Positions 25,352 to 33,447 of a stretch of 55,083 nt of DNA are shown piece by piece. The first letter of the stretch is position 1, and every line of letters begins with the position of its first letter. A program made the translations under genes and the position numbers. This DNA is from an uncultured Lachnospiraceae bacterium (GTDB lineage Bacteria > Bacillota > Clostridia > Lachnospirales > Lachnospiraceae): NCBI GenBank assembly GCA_947564645.1, contig CANOCU010000022.1, positions 1 to 55,083 on the forward strand, given 5' to 3'. A model generated the notes under the pieces. That model saw only the letters and a program-made list of their open reading frames with translations. It made no database searches and was not told the DNA's origin.

Positions 25352-26694
25352 ATGAAGAAGAATTTTGTTAAGTCAGCGGCGGTAATGATCGCGATGGCGA
25401 CTGTGGTATCGGTCACGGCCTGCGGCGGCAACGGAGGCGGCAGTGGCAGCAGCGGCAGCAGTGAACCGGCGGCGCCCGATGAGAGGGATACGGTGACGAT
25501 CACTATGGGACGGCAGACGACGGCGAATCCTAAATTTCCGGAGGGAGATAATTATGAGGATAACGCCTATATCCGTATGGTGGAGCAGGAGCTGAACGTG
25601 GATATCGTGGATCAGTTCGAGGCCAACAACGGCGATGATTATAACAGGCAGGTTTCTCTGGCGCTCTCTGCCGGCAGTCTTCCGGATATCATGAAGGTGG
25701 CTTCCAAGGATGAACTGACAGAGCTGAATGAGAATGAACTGATCGCAGACCTGACGGACGTATACGAAACGTATGCCAGTGACTATGTCAAGAGCCTTTA
25801 TGATTCCTTTGACGGCAGAGCGCTTGACGACGTGACGTATGACGGTATGCTGATGGCGCTTCCGGCAACGGCATCGGACGCAGGACCGGGTATGTTCTGG
25901 ATCCGCAGCGACTGGGCGGAAACGCTGGGGATTACCGTGGATGCGGACGGAGACCGCTGTGTGACGCTGGATGAGGTCAAGGAAGTGGCGAAAGCCTTTA
26001 TTGAGGGAAATCCGGAGAACGTGGATAAGATGGTGGGCATGAGCTTCGATCCGGCGCTGACGGCGACAAGCTCCGACAATGCCAATCAACCGGAGAGTAT
26101 GTGGTGGTGAGCGCTGCCTTTGCACATCCGGAGATTGCGATCCAAATCCTGAACCTGATCTATGATGATATGATGACTTCGGCTGAGCTTCTGGAAAAGT
26201 ACCCGGAGGTGGACAGCTACCTGAAGGAAGGCGTTGACGGAACGGCGCGCCCTTACAACATCGAAGTGAAATCCAGTACATATCTGCTGGAGGAATATAA
26301 GGAATTGAAGGCGGCCCTTGACGGGGAAGCAACGAAGGAAGAGATCAGCAGCGCAGAAGAGCGTACCAATTATGATGCGATCATGGCTTACCGGGAGGGA
26401 AGCGGCGATGTGACAGGGTGGTGTAAGACCCACTCCCGCTGTAAAGGTGTGGAAATGCTGACTTATCTGAACGATAAGGATCTGTATCACTGGATCACGC
26501 CGGTTTATCCGCAGACCACGATGACCATGAAGACCAACTGGGCGAATCTGCAGACGCTGGAAGAAGAGAGCTTTATCAAGATCGTGACCGGCACGGAGGA
26601 TCTGGACGAGAGCTTTAGTACCTTTGTGAGCAACTGGAAATCCCAGGGCGGCGATACGATCCTCTCGGAGATCAGGGAGCAGATTGGCGAATAA
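25352..26694 (+). pseudogene. Sugar-binding lipoprotein (YtcQ/LipO type) with internal deletion
   Basis: The first part has a lipoprotein signal ending in TACGG and the N-terminal lobe (VTITMGRQTTANPKFPEGDN, SAGSLPDIMKV) to about 26085, then runs into a TGA at 26110. The second part resumes in another frame around 26092 with GEYVVVSAAFAHPEIAIQIL, the typical late segment of this family, and continues to a normal C-terminus. Together they give about 449 residues, whereas family members are usually near 540, so roughly 90-100 codons with an out-of-frame junction appear deleted between TSSDNANQ and GEYVVV. The first product would be a truncated lipoprotein. The permease genes downstream remain intact. 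Confidence 0.85.
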
Positions 26695-26769
26695 GCACAA
26701 AGCAGAACAAGAACTGATATAGGCATAAAGCAGGCATACCGGCAGGTGTGTCTGCTTTGGAAAGGAAGC

Positions 26770-27690
26770 ATGATGAAAGCAAAGAAATCATCCATCACAT
26801 CGACAAGAAACAGGAGCTCCCTGCAGTATCACGCAATGGTGCTGCCGGGAATGATATTTCTGATCATTTTCGGTTATCTGCCCATGCTGGGCCTGATCAT
26901 GGCCTTTCAGGATTTCGTTCCGGCCAAAGGACTCTTCGGTTCGGAGTTTGTGGGATTGAAGCACTTCGTCTATATGGTCAATCTTCCCGATATCGGCAGA
27001 GTGATCAGCAACACGCTGATTATCGCCCTGGGAAAGATCATACTGGGCATGATCCTGTCCATCGCCTTTTCCATTCTGCTGAACGAGATACGGATGAAAT
27101 TCCTGAAAAAAAGCGTTCAGACCATCGTTTATCTGCCGCATTTCCTTTCCTGGGTCGTACTGGCGGCGGTCGCGATGAACCTGTTCAACATCGACGGTTC
27201 CGTGAACCAGATCATTGCCGCTCTGGGAATGGAAAAGATCAATTTCCTGGGCAGCAACAACGTGTTCCGCAAGCTGCTGATCGGGATGGACGTATGGAAG
27301 GAATTCGGTTACAATTCGGTGGTCTATCTGGCAGCCATCACGGGCATCGATGCGGGCCTTCATGAAGCTGCGGCCATCGACGGCGCATCCTGGTGGAAGC
27401 GGGTATGGCACATTACCATTCCGGGGATGCTGCCCATTATCCTGCTGATGACGGCTATGAACCTGACCAATGTTCTCAGTGCGGGGTTCGACCAGATCTA
27501 CAATCTGTATTCTCCGATCGTGTATGAGGTCAGCGATGTGCTGGATACCTATATCTACCGTATCGGTTTGGTGGGAAGACAGTACAGCTTCGGCGCGGCG
27601 GTAGGTCTGTGCCGTTCCATCGTAGCGCTGATCATGCTGGTAGGCGCGAACAAGATCACGGAAAAGCTGACCAATCAGCGGATCTATTAA
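26770..27690 (+). CDS. Sugar ABC permease (LplB type)
   Basis: A 306-residue membrane permease with six predicted helices and the EAA loop HEAAAIDGASWWKRVW near residue 205. FGYLPMLGLIMAFQDF near the N-terminus is typical of LplB. Start set at 26770 where AAAGGAAG precedes; an upstream in-frame reading has no site. It is paired with the LplC-type gene 18 nt downstream. The cognate binding protein and two-component regulator are broken, so this permease may be unused or may work with a binding protein encoded elsewhere. Confidence 0.9.
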   Translation: MMKAKKSSITSTRNRSSLQYHAMVLPGMIFLIIFGYLPMLGLIMAFQDFVPAKGLFGSEFVGLKHFVYMVNLPDIGRVISNTLIIALGKIILGMILSIAFSILLNEIRMKFLKKSVQTIVYLPHFLSWVVLAAVAMNLFNIDGSVNQIIAALGMEKINFLGSNNVFRKLLIGMDVWKEFGYNSVVYLAAITGIDAGLHEAAAIDGASWWKRVWHITIPGMLPIILLMTAMNLTNVLSAGFDQIYNLYSPIVYEVSDVLDTYIYRIGLVGRQYSFGAAVGLCRSIVALIMLVGANKITEKLTNQRIY

Positions 27691-27708
27691 GAGCAGGAGG
27701 GGCGAAAA

Positions 27709-28602
27709 ATGCTGGATAATAAAAGCACGAGTTCAAAAATACGAAATGTTGTCATTCATGTGATCGTCATCGGACTGGCGCTGATCTGCCTGCTTCCCAT
27801 GATCAATATCGTGGCCATATCCTTAAGCGGCAGTGCGGCGGTTGCCGCAAACCGGGTGGGACTGCTTCCGGTAGACTTTACATCCTCCGCCTACAAGCGG
27901 ATCGTGGAAGACGCCCAGTTCTGGCATTCCTTCGGGATCTCGGTGGTGCGCGTGGCGCTGACGCTGGTGTTAAACCTGGTGATCACGGTGCCGATGGCAT
28001 ATGCCATGACCAGATCCAAAGGAGAATTCGGGGCGAGAAATCTTTACATGAATCTTCTGGTCTTTGCCATGCTCTTCAACGGTGGTATGATCCCCACTTA
28101 TATCGTGGTGAAGAACCTGCATCTGTTAAATACCATCTGGGCTTTGATTCTGCCGGGTGCGGTGCCGGTGTTCAGTGTGATCCTGCTGATGAATTTCTTC
28201 AAAGGCGTGCCGAAAGCACTGGAAGAGGCGGCCATCATTGACGGAGCAAGCCAGTTCCAGGTGCTCTTGCAGATCATGGTGCCCTGCGCAAAGCCTTCGA
28301 TCGCAACGGTGTCGCTGTTCAGTATCGTGGGAAGTTGGAACGATTTCTTCGGTGGACTGATCTACATGCAGAGGGTGGAAGACTATCCGATCATGACCTA
28401 CATACAGTCTCTGAACATCGATCTGCAGGAGCTGGTAAAAAACGCGGCCAACAGCGCTGCGTTGGAAAATGTGGCGGAGCTTTCCAACAGGAATCTGAAT
28501 GTGGCTAAGATCGTGGTAGCAGTGATCCCGCTGCTCCTGATCTATCCGTTCCTGCAAAGATATCTGATCAGCGGATTGGTGATGGGATCCGTGAAAGAAT
28601 AA
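27709..28602 (+). CDS. Carbohydrate ABC permease (LplC type)
   Basis: A 297-residue permease, partner of the preceding one, with six predicted helices and the EAA loop LEEAAIIDGASQFQVL near residue 185. LFNGGMIPTYIVVKNL and the C-terminal YLISGLVMGSVKE are family hallmarks. AGGAGGGG precedes the start. No ATPase gene follows, as usual for this class. The reading frame is fully open despite decay of its neighbours. Confidence 0.92.
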   Translation: MLDNKSTSSKIRNVVIHVIVIGLALICLLPMINIVAISLSGSAAVAANRVGLLPVDFTSSAYKRIVEDAQFWHSFGISVVRVALTLVLNLVITVPMAYAMTRSKGEFGARNLYMNLLVFAMLFNGGMIPTYIVVKNLHLLNTIWALILPGAVPVFSVILLMNFFKGVPKALEEAAIIDGASQFQVLLQIMVPCAKPSIATVSLFSIVGSWNDFFGGLIYMQRVEDYPIMTYIQSLNIDLQELVKNAANSAALENVAELSNRNLNVAKIVVAVIPLLLIYPFLQRYLISGLVMGSVKE

Positions 28603-28611
28603 CAAAACGGG

Positions 28612-28665
28612 TATCGCCGGTACTGATTCCTTCACTTTTTCAGGGAAAGAAGCGTACCGGCGATA
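28612..28665. terminator. 12-bp perfect hairpin after the permease operon
   Basis: TATCGCCGGTAC (28612-28623) pairs perfectly with GTACCGGCGATA (28654-28665), with a 30-nt loop. It follows the LplC stop by 9 nt and its right arm lies in the 3' end of the convergent small ORF, so it may act on both transcripts. No strong T-run. Confidence 0.45.
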
Positions 28666-28817
28666 TTGCCGCACAGGCTAAGGAGCGCCAGGCCGGTCCA
28701 GAAATAAATGACGGTCAGACTGCCGATATCATGCACGAAGATCTCAATACCGAGTGCGATCACGCATACGAGGAACAGGAACGCACATGCAATGCGGAAT
28801 AAGAATAAACGGCTCAT
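28632..28817 (-). CDS. Small two-helix membrane protein
   Basis: A 61-residue protein made almost entirely of two hydrophobic helices (LFRIACAFLFLVCVIALGI and VIYFWTGLALLSLCGNIAG) joined by a short loop. Its start overlaps the stop of ybaK by four bases (ATGA type), which supports it as a real, translationally coupled gene. I do not recognise a family. Confidence 0.6.
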   Translation of the reverse strand: MSRLFLFRIACAFLFLVCVIALGIEIFVHDIGSLTVIYFWTGLALLSLCGNIAGTLLSLKK

Positions 28818-29332
28818 AAGGCGCCTCCGTTCTGTGCAGTTTCCCGATCCGGCTGCACCGTAAGGTCGTCAAGCGCAAATTTTACAACTTTCCTTAGTTC
28901 CTCCAGAGAGGTCTCTACCTGATATCCAATCTTTCCGGCGCTGAAAAGGATGGTGTCAAAATCTGCGGCAGAGACATCGATCACGGTTGGGAACTGCTTC
29001 TTCATACCGATGGGGGAGCAGCCGCCGTGGATATAACCGGTCAACGGCAGCAGGTCTTTTGACTTGATCATGGCGATATTCTTTTCCCCCACTGCTTTGG
29101 CAGCCTTTTTCAGATCCAGTTCCCGGTGCACGGGGAGCAGGAATACGTAATGGCCGCCGGAATTGCCGATCGTTACCAGTGTCTTAAATACCCGATGTGG
29201 GTCCTGGCCCAGGACAGTGGCTACATCGATTCCGCTGATGACGCCGCTGTCCAGATAGCAGTAAGTCCCGTAAGGGATCTTTTTCTGATCCAGGATCCGC
29301 ATGACGTTTGTTTTCTCTGTGTTCTTTTTCAT
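28814..29332 (-). CDS. ybaK: Cys-tRNA(Pro) deacylase, YbaK type
   Basis: A 172-residue YbaK/EbsC-family editing enzyme, which hydrolyses cysteine wrongly attached to tRNA-Pro by prolyl-tRNA synthetase. The family is recognised from KTLVTIGNSGGHYVFLLPVHRELDLKKAAKA and LTGYIHGGCSPIGMKKQFP, with the conserved Lys and the GGCSPIG loop at the active site. AAAAGG lies before the ATG. It is followed by the small membrane ORF with a 4-nt overlap. Confidence 0.93.
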   Translation of the reverse strand: MKKNTEKTNVMRILDQKKIPYGTYCYLDSGVISGIDVATVLGQDPHRVFKTLVTIGNSGGHYVFLLPVHRELDLKKAAKAVGEKNIAMIKSKDLLPLTGYIHGGCSPIGMKKQFPTVIDVSAADFDTILFSAGKIGYQVETSLEELRKVVKFALDDLTVQPDRETAQNGGAL

Positions 29333-29497
29333 GGTTGTTTACCTTTTGGATAGATTTAAGGTGGCCGCCAGCTGCATGGCTGTCCCTTCGCTGTCAATAT
29401 TTCATGGGTAGCGTAAAGCTGCCTGCGAAACTCACATCGTACAAATAGTATTTTAGTATTTTATCATAGTCCTTCGCGCAATTCCAGTAAAATCAGA

Positions 29498-29534
29498 TTG
29501 CTTCTTTGTTTTTCATATGGTATGATTAATCATA
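29498..29534 (+). promoter_or_regulatory. Promoter with 14-bp palindromic operator
   Basis: TTGCTT (29498-29503) and TATGAT (29521-29526) are spaced by 17 bp. The -10 box is the left half of a perfect 14-bp palindrome TATGATTAATCATA (29521-29534). It lies just upstream of the AbrB-like gene, suggesting autoregulation. Confidence 0.6.
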
Positions 29535-29579
29535 CTTAAGCTACTGATCATATAAAAGAGGGGAGTGGAAGAAAGCACT

Positions 29580-29798
29580 ATGGAATGCTCTGACGGAAAA
29601 TATGCGTGGATGGTCAAGATCGGTGAAAAGGGGCAATTCGTTATCCCGAAGGAGGCAAGGGAGATGTTTGATCTTCGGCCGGGAAGTGAAATACTGGTGC
29701 TTGGCGACAGAAAACGCGGGATTGCCATACTCCCGAGGGAAATGCAGAGTGAGTATATTACCAGGATTTTCTCCGGACTGGAGGATGGAAAGGAGTGA
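29580..29798 (+). CDS. AbrB/SpoVT-type DNA-binding protein
   Basis: A 72-residue swapped-hairpin AbrB-family protein. KIGEKGQFVIPKEARE followed by LRPGSEILVLGDRKRGIAIL is the classical fold signature, as in SpoVT and MazE. The start is either ATG 29580 or an in-frame GTG at 29565; neither has a perfect ribosome site. The gene ends 9 nt before the glycosyltransferase gene, and its terminal AAAGGAG serves as that gene's ribosome site, so the two form an operon. It probably represses its own promoter through the 14-bp palindrome. Confidence 0.88.
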   Translation: MECSDGKYAWMVKIGEKGQFVIPKEAREMFDLRPGSEILVLGDRKRGIAILPREMQSEYITRIFSGLEDGKE

Positions 29799-29807
29799 TA
29801 TCGTAAT

Positions 29808-30986
29808 ATGGCCAAAATTGTCTTTTTCTGTATTCCGGCGCATGGGCATACGAATCCTACGCTGGGCGTAGTGCGTGAGTTGACCGCCAGAGGAAATCAG
29901 GTATGGTATTATTCCTATGATCTTATGCGAGAGAAGATCGAGTCTGCCGGGGCAGTCTTTGTCTCCTGCGACGATTATGACATGGAGCAGAGGCTGACAC
30001 CGAAGGATGCTGTCCGTCTGGGAAAAGATATGGCCTTTTCGATCCGGATCCTGGTGGACACGACGCTGGCGCTCGACGATAAGGTATGCGCCGCCGTGGA
30101 GCGACTTAGGCCGGACTGTATCGTTGCGGATTCCATGGCGGTATGGGGAAAGGCGGTGGCGATGAAGCTTGGCATTCCCTTTGTCTCTTCCACCACAACA
30201 TTTGCCTTCAACCGGTATTCCGCAAGGATCATGAAGCAGAGCGCGGGCAGTATGGCTGGAATGCTCTTGTCGATACCGAAGATCCATAAGGAGATCAGAC
30301 GCCTGCAGAAGAAAGGATATCCGGTCAGAAGCTTTCTCGACCTGATTCAGAATGACGATCATACGCATACCATTGTCTATACCTCTCCGGCATTTCAGCC
30401 CTGTGCGGATACCTTTTCGGATATGTATGCCTTTGTGGGGCCGTCGATCCGGCCGGCGTCCGGCGAGATCGTGAAGATAAGAGAGAAGCTCATTTATATC
30501 TCGATGGGAACGGTCAACAATGATATGCTGCCTCTGTACAGACGGTGCATCGCCGCGCTTGCCCGGACCGGGCATCAGGTGATCCTGTCGGTGGGCGCCC
30601 TGGTACCCACGGATGCTTTCGGGGATCTGCCGGCACATATAGAAGTATTTCCGCAGGTCGATCAGATCGCGGTGCTGCAGAAAGCGGATGTGTTTCTTTC
30701 CCACTGTGGGATGAACAGTGTCAGCGAGAGCCTGTATTATGGCGTGCCGCTGATCATGCTGCCGCAGACGAAGGAGCAGGAGGGGGTGGCGGAACGTGTC
30801 AGTCAGCTGGGAGCCGGGATCCGGTTAAAGAGAAGCGATGAGGCTGCGATCCTGGAGGCGGTACAGGCGGTGCTTGCGGATGACGCTTTCCGAAAGAGCG
30901 CGGCCGCGATCGCCGACGGGTTCCGGCGCTGTCCGGGCGCAGGAGGAGCCGCGGATAAGATCCTGCAGGTCTGCAGGAAGGCATAG
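29808..30986 (+). CDS. MGT/YjiC-type glycosyltransferase
   Basis: A 392-residue GT1 glycosyltransferase of the macrolide/flavonoid type (GT-B fold). The N-terminal acceptor domain starts with IVFFCIPAHGHTNPTLG, including the catalytic-type His. The C-terminal donor domain has YISMGTV and the nucleotide-sugar signature HCGMNSVSESLYYGVP with LPQTKEQEGVAERV. Enzymes of this group attach glucose or related sugars to small hydrophobic acceptors, including antibiotics. It is transcribed with the AbrB-like regulator; no biosynthetic genes surround it, which favours a detoxification role over natural-product synthesis, but this is inference. Confidence 0.9.
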   Translation: MAKIVFFCIPAHGHTNPTLGVVRELTARGNQVWYYSYDLMREKIESAGAVFVSCDDYDMEQRLTPKDAVRLGKDMAFSIRILVDTTLALDDKVCAAVERLRPDCIVADSMAVWGKAVAMKLGIPFVSSTTTFAFNRYSARIMKQSAGSMAGMLLSIPKIHKEIRRLQKKGYPVRSFLDLIQNDDHTHTIVYTSPAFQPCADTFSDMYAFVGPSIRPASGEIVKIREKLIYISMGTVNNDMLPLYRRCIAALARTGHQVILSVGALVPTDAFGDLPAHIEVFPQVDQIAVLQKADVFLSHCGMNSVSESLYYGVPLIMLPQTKEQEGVAERVSQLGAGIRLKRSDEAAILEAVQAVLADDAFRKSAAAIADGFRRCPGAGGAADKILQVCRKA

Positions 30987-30998
30987 GAACGTGTGATG

Positions 30999-31172
30999 TT
31001 ACTTTTCATGGATCAGGATGTACTGGTAACAGTTCAGCTCAGGACTTTGCACTTGCTGCAAAGTCCGTGAAAATAAGTAAATTGAGCCAGGGGAATCTGC
31101 CCCTCGCCGAAGGCGACTTGGAATGGGCAGATTCCGTAACAGGGAAGCCGAAGGCTGAACTGTTACATGTAC
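30999..31172. repeat. Structured intergenic repeat, copy A
   Basis: An outer inverted pair, 31020-31038 against 31154-31172 (core GTAACAGTTCAGC / GCTGAACTGTTAC), encloses two strong hairpins: GGACTTTGCA/TGCAAAGTCC (31042-31066) and GGAATCTGCCC/GGGCAGATTCC (31092-31135, with a CGCC/GGCG tip). It begins with TTACTTTTCATGGATCAGGA, 18 of 20 bases of which recur at 41318. The block from GTAACAGGGAAGC to CTGTTAC (31136-31166) recurs in similar form at 52403. It therefore looks like a dispersed, RNA- or DNA-structured repeat. Confidence 0.65.
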
Positions 31173-31195
31173 TGATGTTAAATTGTAATTTAATC

Positions 31196-31224
31196 TTGAC
31201 AAATGTGTCGGAAGGTGCTATAAA
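31196..31224 (+). promoter_or_regulatory. Strong promoter of the ATP-grasp operon
   Basis: TTGACA (31196-31201) and TATAAA (31219-31224) are spaced by 17 bp. The transcript would have an untranslated leader of about 190 nt before the ATP-grasp start at 31421, including a terminator-like hairpin. Confidence 0.75.
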
Positions 31225-31324
31225 ATGAATTGCAGTAAACGACATAATAAATTTCTGTTTCCGGCTCCGGCCAAAGTAAATTTCTAATGCCGTTAACAAT
31301 AACAAAATGAATAATGCAGAAAAC

Positions 31325-31365
31325 AAAGGTGTTTGGAGAATATTCCGAGCGCCTTTCTTTTTTTT
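31325..31365 (+). terminator. Leader terminator upstream of the ATP-grasp gene
   Basis: A 13-bp stem with three G-U pairs (31325-31337 with 31344-31356) is followed by T8 at 31358-31365. Because the promoter lies upstream and the gene start downstream, this is an attenuator rather than an end-of-gene terminator. A direct repeat TAAATTTCT lies earlier in the leader. Confidence 0.7.
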
Positions 31366-31420
31366 GCATGTGTCCGGGAATTTTCCGGATTCGTATGTTG
31401 AACAGGAATGGGAGAATACT

Positions 31421-32740
31421 ATGCAGGAATTAAAACTGACTAAGCAGGCCGAAACGGTAAATGAACTGTTGGCAAGGTATGGAGTCAAATTCGGGATTTA
31501 TAAGAATAATACCTTTCAGGAGCAGTTGTTTCCTTTTGACACGATCCCCCGCGTGATCGGAAAGGCGGACTTTGCATATCTGGAGCGGGGGCTGAAGCAG
31601 AGGGTGACAGCGCTGAACTGCTTTATCAAGGATATTTATGGTGAGAAGAAGATCATCAGAGACCGGGTAGTTCCGGAAGAGTTTGTCTATATTTCGTCAG
31701 GCTTTCTGGCTCCCTGTGACGGTGTCGTGCCGCCGAAGGGCATTTACGCTCATATCGCAGGCATCGATCTGGTACAGGGCAAAGATGGGGAATGGTATGT
31801 GTTGGAAGACAACCTGCGGGTTCCTTCAGGGGCGTCTTATCCGATGATCGCCAGAGAGTTATGTAGGCGGAGCAGCCCGGAGACGTTTGAAGCGAATCAT
31901 GTGGAGGATAACCGGGATTATACGCGGCTTTTGCGCAGGACGATGGATCATGCAAACACAGGGGGACATACCGTGATCCTCACACCGGGCAGGTACAATG
32001 CCGCTTACTTTGAGCATTCATATCTTGCAGAAAAGACCGGTGCGCATCTGGTGACAGGCAATGAACTAATGGTGGAGAATGACTATCTGTATTTCGTCGA
32101 CTATTCGGGGAAAAAAGAGAAGGTGGGGGTTATTTACAGACGGATATCCGATGAATATCTGGATCCCATGACATTTCGTGAAGAGTCGATGATCGGCATT
32201 CCACATATTTTTGACGTGTATCGCAAAGGACATGTGGCACTGATCAATGCGCCGGGCAATGGTGTGGCGGATGATAAGGGCATCTATTATTTTGTGCCGA
32301 AGATGATCCGCTATTATCTGGATGAGGAGCCGGTTCTGCAGAATGCGCCGACTTATCTGCCTTTTTATGAAGAGGATATGAAATATGTGCTGGCACATTT
32401 CGACGATCTGGTACTGAAGGATGTGGCGGAAGCAGGCGGGTATGGTGTTGTGTTCGCCAATAAGATGACGGCGCAGGAGAAAGAGGATTTTATCGCGCTG
32501 CTGAAGAAGGAGCCGAGAAGGTTTATCGCCCAGGAGGTCATCGATTTTATGGATATCGATATTCTGGAAGGTGGTGTGCGGACACCGAGGAAGGCGGATC
32601 TGCGGGCATTTGTGCTGATGGCAGATGAACCGCTTGTCTGGAAGAGCGGTCTGACCCGTTTCTCCAGGAATCCGGATTCTTTTATTGTCAATTCATCACA
32701 GGGAGGAGGATTTAAGGACACATGGGTATTATCTCAATAG
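31421..32740 (+). CDS. Circularly permuted ATP-grasp protein (COG2308 type)
   Basis: A 439-residue circularly permuted type 2 ATP-grasp protein. Family segments include VLEDNLRVPSGASYPM (about residues 130-145), LTPGRYNAAYFEH, GVIYRRISDEYLDP and the late VLKDVAEAGGYGV with FIAQEVIDF. ATP-grasp ligases join a carboxylate to an amine using ATP; comparative genomics has predicted this family to make peptide or amide modifications together with alpha-E and transglutaminase proteins, and both follow here. Start at 31421 has GGGAG upstream; an in-frame reading from 31307 passes through the leader terminator and is probably not translated. Overlaps the alpha-E gene by 19 nt. Confidence 0.9.
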   Translation: MQELKLTKQAETVNELLARYGVKFGIYKNNTFQEQLFPFDTIPRVIGKADFAYLERGLKQRVTALNCFIKDIYGEKKIIRDRVVPEEFVYISSGFLAPCDGVVPPKGIYAHIAGIDLVQGKDGEWYVLEDNLRVPSGASYPMIARELCRRSSPETFEANHVEDNRDYTRLLRRTMDHANTGGHTVILTPGRYNAAYFEHSYLAEKTGAHLVTGNELMVENDYLYFVDYSGKKEKVGVIYRRISDEYLDPMTFREESMIGIPHIFDVYRKGHVALINAPGNGVADDKGIYYFVPKMIRYYLDEEPVLQNAPTYLPFYEEDMKYVLAHFDDLVLKDVAEAGGYGVVFANKMTAQEKEDFIALLKKEPRRFIAQEVIDFMDIDILEGGVRTPRKADLRAFVLMADEPLVWKSGLTRFSRNPDSFIVNSSQGGGFKDTWVLSQ

Positions 32741-33390
32741 AAAATTTAGACAGACTGTACTGGCTTGGCAGGTATTCGGAGCGGGTCTATACATCTGCAA
32801 GACTGTTTGCCACCAGTTTTGACAGGATGATCGATATGAATCTGGACGATTATGCGCAGTTTTGCGCGTTGTTGGATATTCCGAATATTTATCGCTCACG
32901 GGAAGAGTTCTGCGGGCGGTATATCGTAGACGAACAGGATCCCAATTCCATCTATTCCAATCTTATGCGCGCTTATGATAACGCAGTGGAATTACGGAAT
33001 GAGATTGGCAGTGAACCGATTACGTACATACAGCTTTCCGTGTATGATATGAAGAAAAGCAAGCTGCTGAGCGCGCCGATTGTAGGACTGCAGAAGGTGA
33101 TCGATAATATACTGGCTTTCTGGGGAATCGTGGATGATATGATCGAGAGCGAGAATGTGCGCAATATCATTAAGACCGGGAAGAGGATCGAACGTCTGGA
33201 TCTGTATGGACGTCTGCAGGTGGATCGGACTTCGATTGCCAGAGAGGTACATCGGCTTGCGGGCAGGATTCAGCGGACGAACCTGCATTATGACAGGGAA
33301 AAGATTGAGGAACTTAATCGTCTTGTGGAAGAGGATGAGATTGATTATGACAGGATTGTGGAACTGGCGGATGGCGTACGCACGGATTAA
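32722..33390 (+). CDS. Alpha-E domain protein (DUF403)
   Basis: A 222-residue all-helical protein of the alpha-E family. The opening IISIENLDRLYWLGRYSERVYTSARLF carries the conserved N-terminal pattern with Arg and Glu side chains, and NARL-type helices follow with FWGIVDDMI. The usual length is near 300, so this is a short version. GGAGGAGG lies upstream within the end of the ATP-grasp gene, showing translational coupling. The family almost always accompanies COG2308 ATP-grasp proteins and is thought to assist the ligase; its biochemical role is not established. Confidence 0.88.
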   Translation: MGIISIENLDRLYWLGRYSERVYTSARLFATSFDRMIDMNLDDYAQFCALLDIPNIYRSREEFCGRYIVDEQDPNSIYSNLMRAYDNAVELRNEIGSEPITYIQLSVYDMKKSKLLSAPIVGLQKVIDNILAFWGIVDDMIESENVRNIIKTGKRIERLDLYGRLQVDRTSIAREVHRLAGRIQRTNLHYDREKIEELNRLVEEDEIDYDRIVELADGVRTD

Positions 33391-33447
33391 AGGAAGAACC
33401 GTACTTTTCGTGGGAATTTGTGTCAGAGATGACATGGAGGTGCAGGT

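Noticed and set aside
31307-31420. N-terminal extension of the ATP-grasp protein
   Set aside because: There is no ribosome site at 31307, and the segment spans the leader terminator; ATG 31421 has a proper site.
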